Origin: Heloderma charlesbogerti
Lineage: Eukaryota; Chordata; Lepidosauria; Squamata; Helodermatidae
Assembly (NCBI GenBank): GCA_026122225.1
Contig: JANEZZ010001957.1
Span: forward strand, 62,001 to 126,000
Direction of reading: 5' to 3'
Length of the DNA stretch: 64,000 nt
How positions within the stretch are numbered: the first letter of the stretch is position 1; each line of letters opens with the position of its first letter. Shown here piece after piece: positions 1 to 10,820 of this stretch. The notes under the pieces are model-generated. The model had not been told where the DNA came from. It searched no databases and was given only the letters and a program-made list of their open reading frames with translations. Made by a program: the position numbers and the translations under genes.

Positions 1-138
1 AAGTTATTGGAATTTGTCTTTTAAAAAAACGTTTTAACTCTTTTAACCCGGTGTTTTATTCTTTTACCTTGTTGTTCATCGCTCCAAAAACTTCTGATGT
101 GGAGCAGTATATAAACATTGTAAATAAATAAATAAACA
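1..138 (+). repeat. L2-like LINE 3' end
   Basis: The segment ends in a GCAGTATATAAA-type motif followed by (TAAA)n at about 119-138, matching the ends of the clearer L2 copies at 25.4-25.7 kb and 37.3-38.0 kb. Only the 3' untranslated end is present and no coding part is visible. The true left edge may lie outside the window. Confidence 0.5.
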
Positions 139-691
139 AATTAATTGATCTAAAGTATAAATGCCACTATCAGCCCAACTCCTCCACATAAAAGGCTCTC
201 TCTCTATTTTCAAGACTGGGTTCTTCCATAAAGTTAATTTAGCATGCAAATATGGCTCAAACTGCAGCTGATAAAACATTGTATTTCAAGTCTCTCTTAC
301 TGCTCAAATTGTTAATGGAGCCATTCCTTTCTTTTTTAATATATCTAGATACCAACACCATCCAGCCAGAAAGAGGTGCCAAGTAATTTCATTCCAAAAC
401 AACCCATGTAGGAGTATTAAAATAAAAAGTTGTTTTCCAATCGCTGGTATGAGTTAACAAATAAGCCTTATGATATAAACTAAGATGTGGAGAATTAAAT
501 CCTTCCTCCTTGACAACTGCATCCTTTTTAGTGAAAAACAGGGAGGAGATGTGCTCCCCCCCCCCAATAAACTTCTGAAATGCTGCTTAAAGTTTTTGAA
601 AATACATTTGGGGAATGTATAAAGGAATACTACGCAGTACATAAATTATCTGTGGCAAGACATTCATCTTAAATATGTTAATCTTACTCCA
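139..691. other. Intronic sequence without recognised gene
   Basis: AT-rich unique-looking sequence with a short C run near 551-560. Short open frames on both strands lack motifs. It is presumed to be intron of ARMH3, upstream of the first visible exon. Confidence 0.5.
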
Positions 692-726
692 AGTACTTAA
701 ATTGTTGTTGTTGTTCAGTCGTTCAG

Positions 727-1176
727 TCATGTCCGACTCTTCGTGACCCCATGGACCATAGCACGCCAGGCCTTCCTGTCCTGCGCACTCTCCCGGAGCG
801 TGCTCAAGTTCATATTCATTGCATCGATGATGCTATCTAGCCATCTCATCCTCTGCCGTCCCCTTCTCCTTTTGCCTTCAGTCTTTCCCAGCATCAGGGT
901 CTTTTCCAGAGAGTTTTCTCTTCGCATTAGGTGGCCAAAATATTTGAGCTTCAGCTTCAGTATCTGTCCTTCCAATGAGCACTCAGGGTTGATTTCCTTT
1001 AGGATTGACTGATTTGACCTCCTTGCAGTCCAGGGGACTCGTAAGAGTCTTCTCCAGCACCACAGTTCGAAAGCATCAATTCTTCGGCGCTCAGCCTTCC
1101 TTATAGTCCAGCTCTCACAGCCATACATTACTACTGGGAAAACCATAGCTTTGATTAGACGGACCTTTGTCGGCAA
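727..1176 (-). pseudogene. BovB polyprotein C-terminal region, copy A
   Basis: The conserved tail of RTE/BovB polyproteins, about 150 residues, in a different frame from the reverse transcriptase core because of the small deletion near 1178. Landmarks are MYGCESWTIRKAE, RIDAFELWCWRRLL, PWTARRSNQSIL, KLKYFGHLMRR and the closing AWRAMVHGVTKSRT. Its precise function is not established; it follows the thumb region. The 3' UTR after it is very short and ends in (TTG)n. Confidence 0.9.
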
Positions 1177-2105
1177 GGTGAGTCTCTGCTTCTTACTATG
1201 CTGTCTAGGTTTGCCATAGCTTTCCTCCCAAGGAGCAAGCGTCTTTTAATTTCATGGCTACAGTCACCGTCTGCGGTGATCTTGGAGCCCAAGAAAGTAA
1301 AATCTGTCACTGCTTCCATTTCTTCCCCTTCTATATGCCAGGAAGTGATAGGGCCAGATGCCATGATCTTCGTTTTATTAATGTTGAGTTTCAAACCAGC
1401 TTTTTCACTCTCCTCTTTCACCCTCAACAAGAGGCTCTTTAGATCCTCTTCTCTTTCTGCCATTAGGGTGGTATCGTCTGCATATCGGAGGTTGTTGATA
1501 ATTCTCCCAGCAATCTTAATTCCGACCTCTGATTCATCCAACCCGGCATTTCTCATGATATACTCTGCATATAAGTTAAATAAGCAGGGTGACAATATGC
1601 AGCCTTGTCGTACTCCTTTCCCAATTTTGAACCACTCGGTTGTTCCATGTCCGGTTCTTACTGTTGCTTCTTGACCCTCGTACAGGTTTCTCAGGAGACA
1701 GGTAAGGTAGTCTGGTACTCCCATCACTTTAAGAATTTGCCACAGTTTGTTGTGATCCACACAATCAAAGGCTTTAGCGTAGTCAATGAAGCAGAAATAG
1801 ACGTTTTTCTGGAATTCTCTTGCTTTCTCCATGATGCAGCGAATGTTGGCGATTTGATCTCTAGTTCCTCTGCCTCTTCGAAACCCAGCTTGTACTTCCG
1901 GTAGTTCTCGGTTCGCATACTGCTGAAGCCTAGCTTGTAGGATTTTGAGCATCACCTTGCTGGCATGTGAAATGAGTGCAATTGTGCGGTAGTTTGAACA
2001 CTCTTTGGCGTTGCCCTTCTTTGGAATTGGAATGTAAACTGACCTTTTCCAGTCTTGCGGCCATTGCTGAGTGTTCCAAATTTGTTGGCATATTGAATGC
2101 AGCAC
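1155..2105 (-). pseudogene. BovB reverse transcriptase domain, copy A
   Basis: 316 codons covering the core of the BovB reverse transcriptase, which copies element RNA at the nicked target. Motif A is IDYAKAFD at about residues 108-114, motif B is RQGCILSP at 166-173 and the catalytic YADD box is at 208-211. All are intact. Upstream residues include the SNYRTIALIS motif (37-46) and GFRRGRGTRDQI (74-85). The last dozen residues are frameshifted: a 2-bp deletion near 1178, seen against copy B, moves translation out of the frame used by the C-terminal part. The first Met is internal and not a real start. Confidence 0.92.
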
Positions 2106-2212
2106 TTTAACAGCATCATCTTTTAGGATTTTAAATAGCTCAGCTGGAATACTGTCATCTCCGCTAGCTTTGTTGTTACTAATGCTTCCTAAGGTCCACT
2201 TGACTTCACTCT

Positions 2213-3004
2213 CTAGGATGTCCGGCTCAAGTTCAGTGACCGCACTATCATGGCTATCAAGGACATTACTATCATGGCTATCAGGACATTAAGATCTTTC
2301 CTGTATAGTTCCTCTGTGTATTCTTTCCACCTCTTCTTAATCTCATCTGCTTCTGTGAGGTCCCTGCCTTCTTTGTCCTTTATCATGCCCGTCTTTGCAC
2401 AAAACGTTCCCTTGAGATCTCCAATTTTCTTGAAGAGATCTCTAGTCTTTCCCATTCTGTTGTTTTCCTCGATTTCCTTGCATTGTTCATTTAAGAAGGC
2501 CTTCTTGTGTCTCCTTGCTATTCTCTGGAACTCTGCATTCAGTTGGATATATCTTCCCCTTTCTCCCTTGCTTTTTGCTTCCCTTCTTTCCTCACCTACT
2601 TGTAAAGCCTCATCAGACAGCCACTTGGCTTTCTTGCATTTCTTTTTCTTTGGGAAGGATTTTGTTGCTGCCTCCTGAACAATGTTACGGACCTCCGTCC
2701 ATAGTTCCTCGGGCACTCTGTCTATCAGGTCTAATCCCTGAAATCTATTCCTCACCTCCACTGTATATTCATAAGGGATATGATTTAGGTCATACCTGAT
2801 TGCTTTAGTGGTTTTCCCTACGTGCTTCAATTTAAGCCGAAATTTTGCAAGAAGCAGCTCATGATCTGAGCCACAGTCAGCTCCAGGTCTTGTTTTGACT
2901 GACTGTATAGAGCTTCTCCATCTTTGGCTGCAAAGGACATAATCAATCTGATTTCGATATTGACCATCTGGTGATGTCCATGTGTAGAGTCGTCTCTTGT
3001 GCTG
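2213..3004 (-). pseudogene. BovB endonuclease end and linker, copy A
   Basis: Continues the endonuclease frame beyond the TAG. The closing endonuclease motif GSDHELL is encoded at about 2850-2870. From 2830 down to 2213 follows a basic linker with KKCKKAKWLSDEAL and a charged EENNRMGKTRDLFKKIGDLKG segment, leading to the reverse transcriptase. The frame is lost near 2290-2246, where ACTATCATGGCTATCA-like sequence is tandemly duplicated, adding 23 bp relative to copy C. The following 25 or so residues are therefore out of frame before the stop at 2213. Confidence 0.85.
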
Positions 3005-3880
3005 CTAGAAAAGAGTGTTTGCTATGATCAGCGTGTTCTCTTGGCAAAACTCTATTAGCTTTTGTCCTGCTTCATTTTGTACACCAAGGCCATGCCTGCC
3101 TGTTATCCCGGTGATTTCTTGACTTCCTACTCTAGCATTCCAGTCCCCTATGATGAAGAGGACATCTTTTTTTGGTGTTAGTTCTAGAAGGTGTTGTAGG
3201 TCTTCATAGAACCAATCAACCTCAGCTTCTTCAGCCTCAGTGGTTGGGGCATAGACTTGAATTACTGTGATGTTGAATGGTTTGCCTTGGATTCGTACTG
3301 AGATCATTCTATCGTTTTTGAGATTGTACCCCAGTACTGCTTTTCCCACCCTTTTGTTGACTATCAGTGCTACTCCATTTCTTCTAAGGGATTCTTGCCC
3401 ACAATAGTAGATATGATGGTCACTTGAATTAAATTCGCCCATGCCTGTCCATTTTAGTTTGCTGATTCCCAAGATGTCGATGTTCAGTCTTGCCATCTCC
3501 TGTTTGACCACCTCCAGCTTACCTTGATTCATTGATCTGACATTCCAGGTTCCTAAACAATATTGTTCTTTACAGCATCGGATTTTCTTTTCACCACCAG
3601 ACACATCCACAACTGAGTGTCCTTTCGGCTTTGGCCCAGGCGCTTCACTCTTTCTGGCGCTACTTGGAAATTCCCTCTGCTCTTCCCCAGTAGTGTATTG
3701 GACACCTTCCGACCTGAGGGGCTCATCTTCCGGCGTCATCTCATTTAGCCTTGTGATATGTTCCATGGGGTTTTCTTGGCAAGAATACTGGAGTGGGTTG
3801 CCATTTCCTTCTCCAGTGGACCACATTTTGTCAGAACTCTCTGCCATGACCTGTCCGTCTTGGGTGGCCCTGCACGGCAT
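3005..3880 (-). pseudogene. BovB endonuclease domain, copy A
   Basis: The N-terminal 291 codons of the BovB polyprotein. After a leader of about 105 residues comes an apurinic-endonuclease-like domain, which nicks target DNA for target-primed reverse transcription. Visible motifs are LGTWNVRSM (about 109-117), DILGIS (135-140), QVYAPT (208-213) and IGDWNA (244-249). The catalytic Glu expected directly after DILGIS is Lys here (residue 141, codon at 3458-3460). Copy C keeps Glu at the same place, so this copy's endonuclease is probably inactive. The frame ends at a TAG at 3005-3007, where copy C has CAG (Gln). The same frame continues open below the stop. The ATG at 3880 is the first in frame, but the native start is not certain. 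Confidence 0.9.
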
Positions 3881-3957
3881 AGCTTATGGCTTCACTGAGT
3901 TACGCAAGCCCCTTCACCACAACAAGGCAGTGATCCATGAAGGGGAGTACTTAAATT

Positions 3958-5417
3958 AAGTGATACCAACTCAAGAAATATTTTCATCAGTAACACACTT
4001 ATATTCAGTTTAACCACTTTTGAAATGTCTCTGGGCACCACATTCCACATTCTACCAAATGCAAAAAGTCTGCTTGCCCTCATCTACAAAAAAACAACCT
4101 ATTTTTCAATTAAAAGTATATTTGCAAAACTTATCTTACTGGAGATCAGTAAAGTAGCTGTTTTTGGTAGAAAATTCCTTTATGGGTCCCTCCACCTTTC
4201 TTTACTTGGATGTCCCTGCTCTAAAGGACTTAGTTTATGAACAGCTATTATGGAGTTCTTGGTTTTCCTCCTTCCTTCATTAAATAACATAGAAGATCAT
4301 AGCATCATTTGAAAGGCTCATATTCTTATTCCTCGGTGTTTATCATTGCCTTAGTTAGGGAATGGACTACTTTTACCCCAATGGTCAAAAATAACTCTTC
4401 TGTACAAACAAGATAGCAATCTCTCCCATAAAATTCGGTGATACTCTGACAACTTGTATTTCTCATCAGTAATGTATTTCGAGCAATCTCCTTAAAGGGA
4501 AATCTATTCATTTGACTTAGTACTTCCAGTATTAATTGCTTCCCAAGCTAAATAGCTCCATAAAAGTGGGTACTTTTTTATCCCAATTTCTTCATGGCAT
4601 GATTAGTTGGACCATTTCATGCCTTTGTACGTTAATTACACTGGCTTTTTCTTTGCTTTAATTATTATTAATTCTTGCACAGCATGCTTTGCTTCTAGAT
4701 TTGTTGGCTGCTTCTTTAGAATCCTAGTGCTGTTTTCACTTTAAACATACTGTGCTTTAGAAAAGAGAGGAAACTGCATTACAAAATGTAAGAAGAGGGC
4801 AACCCTTACCTTACCACCAATTATTTCTATTAGGAGCCCATGTCTGCTAAATACTTCTTTAAAATGTATAAGTTGCTTTTCATTGGAGAGGGCCTCTAAG
4901 CAACATACTAAATAAAAATACAATCAACAATATTATGAAAAAACAGAGCAGCAAAACACATAGGAGAGCAATCAACTGAAAAGCCAGGAGCCTCTACAAA
5001 ACCACAAATTGGGGTCGGTGTGGAGGTAACCAATATTGAAGGCGTGTTAAATACAGTCAGTCTTCATTACATGTACCAAGATAAATCACAATAATGGTAT
5101 GTGGAGTCTAGACTATTTGAAGACATTTTTATGTGCATTCAGTGGTATTGTAGCTGTTTAAGGGGAAAAAATGGTTTTGAAAAAAGACTCTGATTTAGCC
5201 TAGGCTCTCTTCACCTTCTCGTTTTAAAGGCACTACCATCACATTTACAGTGACATAGAAGCCTGGCTTAATGAAATTGTGGTTGTACAGTATTAACTTA
5301 GGCATTTTAATACATACAATTTAACGATCCCACAGCAACATTACTTGAATTACAAAATGCACAGTTGTTGCGCTTCTATTACTATTTATGCCGTTAGCCT
5401 CAATGCCTTCATTATTT
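3958..5417. other. Unique-looking intronic DNA
   Basis: About 1.46 kb between BovB copies A and B. Nothing coding, tRNA-like or repeated was recognised; open frames are short and lack motifs. Composition is AT-rich. Confidence 0.5.
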
Positions 5418-6428
5418 TGTTGTTCAGTCGTTAAGTCATGTCCGACTCTTGGTGACCCCATGGACCATAGCACGCCAGGCCTTCCTGTCCTCCGCTCTCT
5501 CCCAGAGTGTGCTCAAGTTCATATTCATTGCATCGGTGATGCTATCTAGCCATCTCATCCTCTGCCATCCCCTTCTCCTTTTGCCTTCAATCTTTCCCAG
5601 CATCAGTGACTTTTCCAGTGACTTTTCTCTTCGCATTTGGTGGCCAAAATATTTGAGCTTCAGCTTCAGTATCTGTCCTTCCAATGAGCACTCAGGGTTG
5701 ATTTCCTTTAGGATTGACTGATTTGACCTCCTTGCAGTCCAGGGGACTTGTAAGAGTCTTCTCCAGCACCACAGTTCGAAAGCATCAATTCTTGGGCACG
5801 CAGCCTTCCTTATAGTCCAGCTCTCACAGCCATACGTTACTACTGGGAAAACCATAGCTTTGATTATGTGAACCTTTGTCGGCAAGGTGATGTCTCTGCT
5901 TCTTACTATGCTGTCTAGGTTTGCCATAGCTTTTCTCCCAAGGAGCAAGTGTCTTTTAATTTCATGGCTACAGTCACCGTCTGCGGTGATCTTGGAGCCC
6001 AAGAAAATAAAATCTGTCACTGCTTCCATTTCTTCCCCTTCTATATGCCAGGAAGTGATGGGGCCAGATGCCATGATCTTAGTTTTGTTAGCGTTGAGTT
6101 TCAAACCAGCGTTTGCACTCTCCTCTTTCACCCTCAACAAGAGGCTCTTGAGATCCTCTTCGCTTTCTGCCATAGGGTGGTATCGTCTGCGTATCTGAGG
6201 TTGTTGATAATTCTCCTGGCAATCTTAATTCTGACCTGTGATTCATCCAGCCTGGCGTTTCTCATGATGTACTCTGCATATAAGTTAAATAAGCGGGGCG
6301 ACAATATACAGCCTTGTCGTACTCCTTTCCCAATTTTGAACCACTCGGTTGTTCCATGTCTGGTTCTTACTGTTGCTTCTTGACCCTCGTACAAGTTTCT
6401 CAGGAGACAGGTAAGGTGGTCTGGTACT
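5418..6428 (-). mobile_element. BovB LINE, 5'-truncated copy B
   Basis: The 3' third of a BovB element in the same orientation as copy A. The (TTG)n 3' end lies at about 5418. Similarity to copy A stops abruptly at about 6428, after the sequence ggtact, which is the truncated 5' end. No convincing target-site duplication was found. It preserves the part from just before reverse transcriptase motif B to the C terminus. Confidence 0.9.
5436..6394 (-). pseudogene. BovB reverse transcriptase fragment, copy B
   Basis: Two overlapping frames encode the reverse transcriptase from GQEATVR to the C-terminal HGVTKSRT. The upstream part (6394-6134) holds RQGCILSP and the YADD catalytic box. The downstream part (6173-5436) begins at MAESEEDLKSLL and runs to the end without a stop. 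A 1-bp deletion near 6174, seen against copy A, separates them. There is no endonuclease or start region, so this is a dead fragment. Confidence 0.9.
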
Positions 6429-6700
6429 TCTTAGAGACATACTTCATGTGTAAAAGCATTTTACCTTAATTCTTGTCAGTACTGATGCTACATTTGAGAT
6501 ATGTTAGTAATTTGTATGAAAGTGGTTGAATATAGAATATGTTCCATGTGAGTAATGTTTTACATTAAGGCTCCAAGCCAATCACTGCTCCACACCTTCT
6601 GAGATGCTGAGGAGGGGTGCATCATCATAATTCTGAAATTATCTTCTCTTGGCAACAGGTAGGATTAGATTGCTAGGATACCAAAAAGAAAGGGCTATAT

Positions 6701-6751
6701 ATGATGGGAGTTGTAGTCCAGCATACCTGCAGAACACCAGGTTGAGGAAGT
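6701..6751 (-). repeat. Half copy of a palindromic MITE
   Basis: Contains atgatgggagttgtagtcca and a degenerate caccaggttg-aggaag end. These match the right arm of the palindromic MITE found at 15.6, 22.4, 45.0, 53.8, 57.1 and 61.2 kb. The left arm is missing. Confidence 0.6.
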
Positions 6752-8932
6752 TTGGTCTAGTGTGCTTATGCTTGTTCTCTCCTGCACCTGTTTGAATCTT
6801 AGCGGGGAGGGTCTTGAATACAGGTTGGGGAGAAAAGAAGTTCTTCATGGACCTTGCCAGTACTTCCTACCCATCTCCTCCCTGACAGTTGTGGAAGATG
6901 TGCTTATATTTTGCAGATTCCAGTGAATCTTTTATGCTAGTCTTCCTCCCTTATGGTAGTAAATGGGCTGCTAACCAATCACCCAGGGGTGCCCATCTCC
7001 CTTCTCACTACTCAGAGAAGGAAGCAAATGATAGAGATGCAAAGCAGCCTGTCCTTCAGTGCTGCTACATCAACTGTAACAGCGTTCAATGACACAGGTG
7101 AGCCCACTCCCACAGTTACAAGAGCGATCCCCAAGGTGTGGTGGTGACAGTTGATTTCAGTTGAAAAGCCCCATAGAGTGCTTGTGAGTTTCTTTTCTGT
7201 TCACTCCAAACCTTAATGCGGGTTGATGTATACTCAGAATTTCCCCATCTGGGTCCAGCAAGTCATCTCAGAGGAGGTGGGATGCTTGTTCACCTTAGAG
7301 TACACAAGAAAGCAAATGAGTACACCTAGAGTACCCAAGTGGCTTGCAACAGATGGCTTTGTCATTGGCCTTCGTTGCAGCTTCACACGAGAGGCAGTGC
7401 AGTTCAGAGTACAAGTCATGGCATTCAACTTAATATCTTGAACTATGTATCTGGGAGGTGGATACTCTGCGAACTGAGAATACTGAATGCACTGCATGAA
7501 GACATTACATTCTTTTAAATAAGCACTCTGTTGTCCAGATTTGTCAGGAGGCTATAACAACAGCAACAGCAACCACAACCAATTTAAGATAAATTTTGGG
7601 TTAATAGGAAATCCTCTTCCCATTTGAAAAAAATCATCCACCTCACTGCTGGCATTGATAGTAGTAGGTTACACTACAGATCTCTAGTGAAATCCTCTAA
7701 AGCAGCCAACTCCCCAGACTCTGCCTTTGTGTTCTGCTCAGATAGTCTCCAAAGATAATCAGGTTCTTCTAGGAAGGCAGCATCAGTGGAAGCAATGGCT
7801 AGCGTCTTTTGCCTTCACTTGTCTACTTGGTGTGATATGTCACAATGGTTGGTAGCTCCCTTCAAACACAAAGTGAGGCTTCTTGATAAGATTAAGATTC
7901 AGAGATAAGAGGGAAGCACACATATCACTCTCACTCAGTGGGCCACACAACTACAAACTTACATACATGACCTGCTGCTGAATTCCTGTGGCTCTGTTCC
8001 TGTTCACACCAGAACTAGCCTTGGGGTCAGCCCGTACAGTTGGGTCATAATGTGGTGGGAAAGCTGACAGCCAAGCTAGAACTGCTGTAAGTCAATACTT
8101 CTCCCATCTGTTTGGTCTCTGACCCATGGTGCCTCTGATGAACTAAGAAATCTGCAAAGGACTGGATGCCACTGTTGCAGAACCCTACGGAGCCCCCATT
8201 TTTATAAGTTTATATTGGTTACATCTTACTGTGTAAAAATAGTCTGTTCTCCTTGTGTGTAAATGCTACTAATAATGCAGATGTAAAAGACAAAGTCTAC
8301 TGTTGGAGCATCTGGGAAGAGGGAGAGCTGTGGGGGAGAAAAACTATGGCCGGCCAAGTTGAGCTAATGTAATTGTAGTAAGAATTTTGTCATAAAGCTG
8401 CAGAGAAAATAATGAATAAACAGGGTCTTAGCAAGCTGCATAGTAGACAGCAGCCCTGACAGTTGGTTATAAACCCTTCTGATATCCCAAGTTCTGAATG
8501 GCCAGAATGCTGCTATGCCATAAAACCCTGTACTTCTCTACCGTGTTCTTGGGTGATCCTACGACTCCCTTTAACTGTCAATGGGCCAAACTTCCTCTTG
8601 TCTTCACCTGGACATTAGGACTTCTACCCCAGCTGCTCCAAGCTTCAAGAAGATTCCTCCCAGCCTTTCACCAGCCATGCATCTACTTTCTGGTGAACTA
8701 CAGCATTGCTGGCTCTAAACCCAAGACCCTTCAAGATGTGTAACTTTATTTAGGAACAGACTACTGTGTCTAAAGTCAGTACTTTAGAGTTGATCAATTT
8801 ACCTCAGAACTCTACCCAACAGTAACCAGCCCATGTTTTTGGCCAGTTATAGTAAACCAAACAATTGATCAAGCATAAAGAAAAACTGTTGGATGCAGGT
8901 AAGGGAACTATGAAACAAGGCAGTCCAGCAAA
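6752..8932. other. Intronic DNA upstream of the DIRS element
   Basis: About 2.2 kb with no recognised gene. Open frames at 6889-7147, 7223-7497 and 8498-8743 are short, overlap on opposite strands and show no motif or splice context. A small CAA/CAG-rich stretch lies near 7557-7580. Confidence 0.5.
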
Positions 8933-9105
8933 AAACAGTTCCTCATGGTCTCTGTGCGTCACACATATGGGCTCTGTGCCTGTGCAGAGCCTCATTTGGG
9001 AAACTTCTATAGCTGAGGAAAACATTTTTGGCGGGAACACTCCCCCCACCATCCACTGCGCATGTCCCATCAGGTTCCTGCCTGTCTTCTCAGTTCTCTT
9101 TCGAC
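8933..9105 (+). repeat. DIRS left inverted terminal repeat
   Basis: Inverted match to 15361-15545. The shared core includes cacatatgggctctg, tagctgaggaaaacatttt and catgtcccatcaggttcc. The first 30 or so bases also pair with 15182-15205 in the internal complementary region. Confidence 0.85.
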
Positions 9106-9275
9106 CACCTTTCTGAAAGGATGCTTCGTTGGGAACTTTGTCTTACTAAAAACTCTCCATTAGTGCTGAGGTGGTTTAGGTAGCTTCTTCCTTTTCTCCT
9201 TCTTTCTCTTCTAAAAAAAAAACTAGTTAGTTTAGTTTGTGGAATTATTTTTATTCACGATGCCAAGAGGCACAT

Positions 9276-10291
9276 ATGGCCATTAAGACCCCCTTTCATA
9301 AATGCATTCAGTGCGGCACCAAACTACCCCCCCCCCCCGCCACACTAATGGACATACCTTGTGTTTGCTTTGCCTGGGGGAAGCTCATGTGGTGGAAACC
9401 TGCTGTCATTGTATGAATTTCACAAAGCAAACTAAGCACCATTGTTCAGACTGCTTAAAGGCTTTGTTGTGGAAAAAAGCACTGGAAGCTGTGGACACTA
9501 CTTCAAAGACTGACAAATCTCAACCTGCAGCTGTGTTGGGGAAGTCACAGACATCCTCATCTCCACTCTCTAAGTCCCTGGCACTAACCATGGACTAGAT
9601 GGACCCGCCTATGCCTGGCCGTTCTCTTGCTGTTTCTACAGTAAAAAAGATTGCAAAGAAAGCTAGGACACCTAAGGCTTTGAAGTTAAGAAAAAGAAGA
9701 AGCCTAAAGCACGAGAAACATAAGTTATGGCAGAGAGTAGTGTTCAGCTGACTCAAATCCCGCCACCACCACAATTACTGGACTCTCTCATTGCGGAAGC
9801 TCCATCAGTATCAACATCAGCACCAAGGCCTCCATCGGTATCATTACAGGAGCAGTTGCTGATGGCATTGACCTCCGAAGGGGAAATAAGGGACTTATCG
9901 CCTCTGACTGCACTTCGGAGCTCTCCCCAATGATTGCAGCCCCCTTTGTTATCACTACAGAGGGAACATCTCACTCGTGATTTCTCACCAGATTCATTTA
10001 GATCTGGAAGGTCTGATTTCCCCTATACTGACTATTATGATAGGGGTAGACACCACAGGTCGTGTTCACCTATACGGGAATATAGTAGATCTTATGACTG
10101 GCTACACCTTCAGTGCATTATACTTACGACGATTGGCAAAATCATAGAGATTTTTTTCTGGAACAGACTCATTATTTTGGGGCCACCTCTCTGCATTATT
10201 GGCAGGTACTAGAGGTATCACTATCAAGGCCACTGCAGGAGGATTCATTTCTTCTTCCTCCTCCTGTCCCTACTCGGTCTTCTTTCATGAG
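9276..10291 (+). pseudogene. DIRS gag-like remnant, 5' part
   Basis: The start reads as MAIKTPFHKCIQCGTKL from 9276, with a CxxC pair. After a C-run indel near 9329-9338 it continues as HTLCLLCLGEAHVVETCCHCMNF, a Cys/His-rich segment typical of DIRS gag N termini. Further down are Pro/Ser-rich stretches, a YDRGRHHRSCSP motif near 10033 and a YDDW segment near 10125. Several frame changes and a stop near 9597 break it. The solo LTR interrupts it at 10292. Confidence 0.7.
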
Positions 10292-10820
10292 TGTCAGGGT
10301 GGACACTGAGCCCATAGAATCCCAGAGTAGTTCTGATTCGGAGGAAGAGCAGTCGCTCCTGGGAGAGGAGCGTGCCCCTTTTTCCCAGGGCCCGCAGCTG
10401 ACAGAGATTCCTCCCACCAACATTCCTAGATTAGAAAGCAGTCCAGGGAGTGACCCAGCACCGATAGCAGACTGGTTGGATGCGCGGCGCAGACGCAGAG
10501 AGCGGCGCCAAATGGAGAGCGCGGAAAGGAGGCGTAGCGCCCGGTTGGCGCTCAAAGAACGGTTGCGCCCAGAGGATCCAAGGGAAAAGGGGAGGGATTC
10601 TCCCTAGTCCTTATATTCAGGGGTCTGCCAGTAATTGCCTTTCAAACGGGGACCAACTGTTCCAACTTAGGGCATAGGGATGCTGCTGCTCAGATCTAGT
10701 TGCTACCTGTAGAGTTGTAAGTTGTAAAAGAAGAATAAAGCTTTGAAAAGAATCCCTTTGTCTGCGTCTGGACTTGGCTACTGGATTAGACTGAGAGAGC
10801 CCTCCAAGGAGCCCTTGACT
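10292..10820 (+). mobile_element. Solo LTR inserted in DIRS gag
   Basis: A 529-bp block begins TGTCAGGG and ends CCCTTGACT, so the ends are roughly inverted to each other. A 5-bp duplication, ATGAG, flanks it at 10287-10291 and 10821-10825. It carries an AATAAA signal at 10734-10739. DIRS gag similarity stops at the left duplication and resumes at the right one. This is the signature of a solo LTR left after LTR-LTR recombination. A Ty3/gypsy origin is inferred from the TGTCAGGG start and 5-bp duplication; an endogenous retrovirus is not excluded. The first 105 or so codons are open, with an acidic Ser/Glu stretch and then an Arg-rich stretch around 10480-10560. Confidence 0.75.

Larger units (their letters stand above)
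704..3945 (-). mobile_element. BovB (RTE) LINE, full-length copy A
   Basis: An end-to-end BovB insertion in minus orientation. The 5' end is at 3945 and the 3' end is a (TTG)n tail at 704. A perfect 12-bp target-site duplication, agtacttaaatt, flanks it at 692-703 and 3946-3957. The length of about 3.24 kb fits a complete BovB. It reads through an AP-like endonuclease, a linker and a reverse transcriptase. Three lesions break the frame: a TAG at 3005-3007, a tandem duplication near 2246-2290 that adds 23 bp relative to copy C, and a 2-bp loss near 1178 relative to copy B. The clean duplication and strong similarity to the other copies point to a fairly recent insertion. BovB is known from squamates and ruminants and for horizontal transfer. 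Confidence 0.93.

Noticed and set aside
1198..2678. Plus-strand open frames of up to 158 codons across BovB copy A
   Set aside because: They are antisense shadows of the BovB reverse transcriptase.
10113..10607. 164-codon open frame as a single gene
   Set aside because: It spans the junction between DIRS gag and the solo LTR at 10292, so it is a chance fusion.
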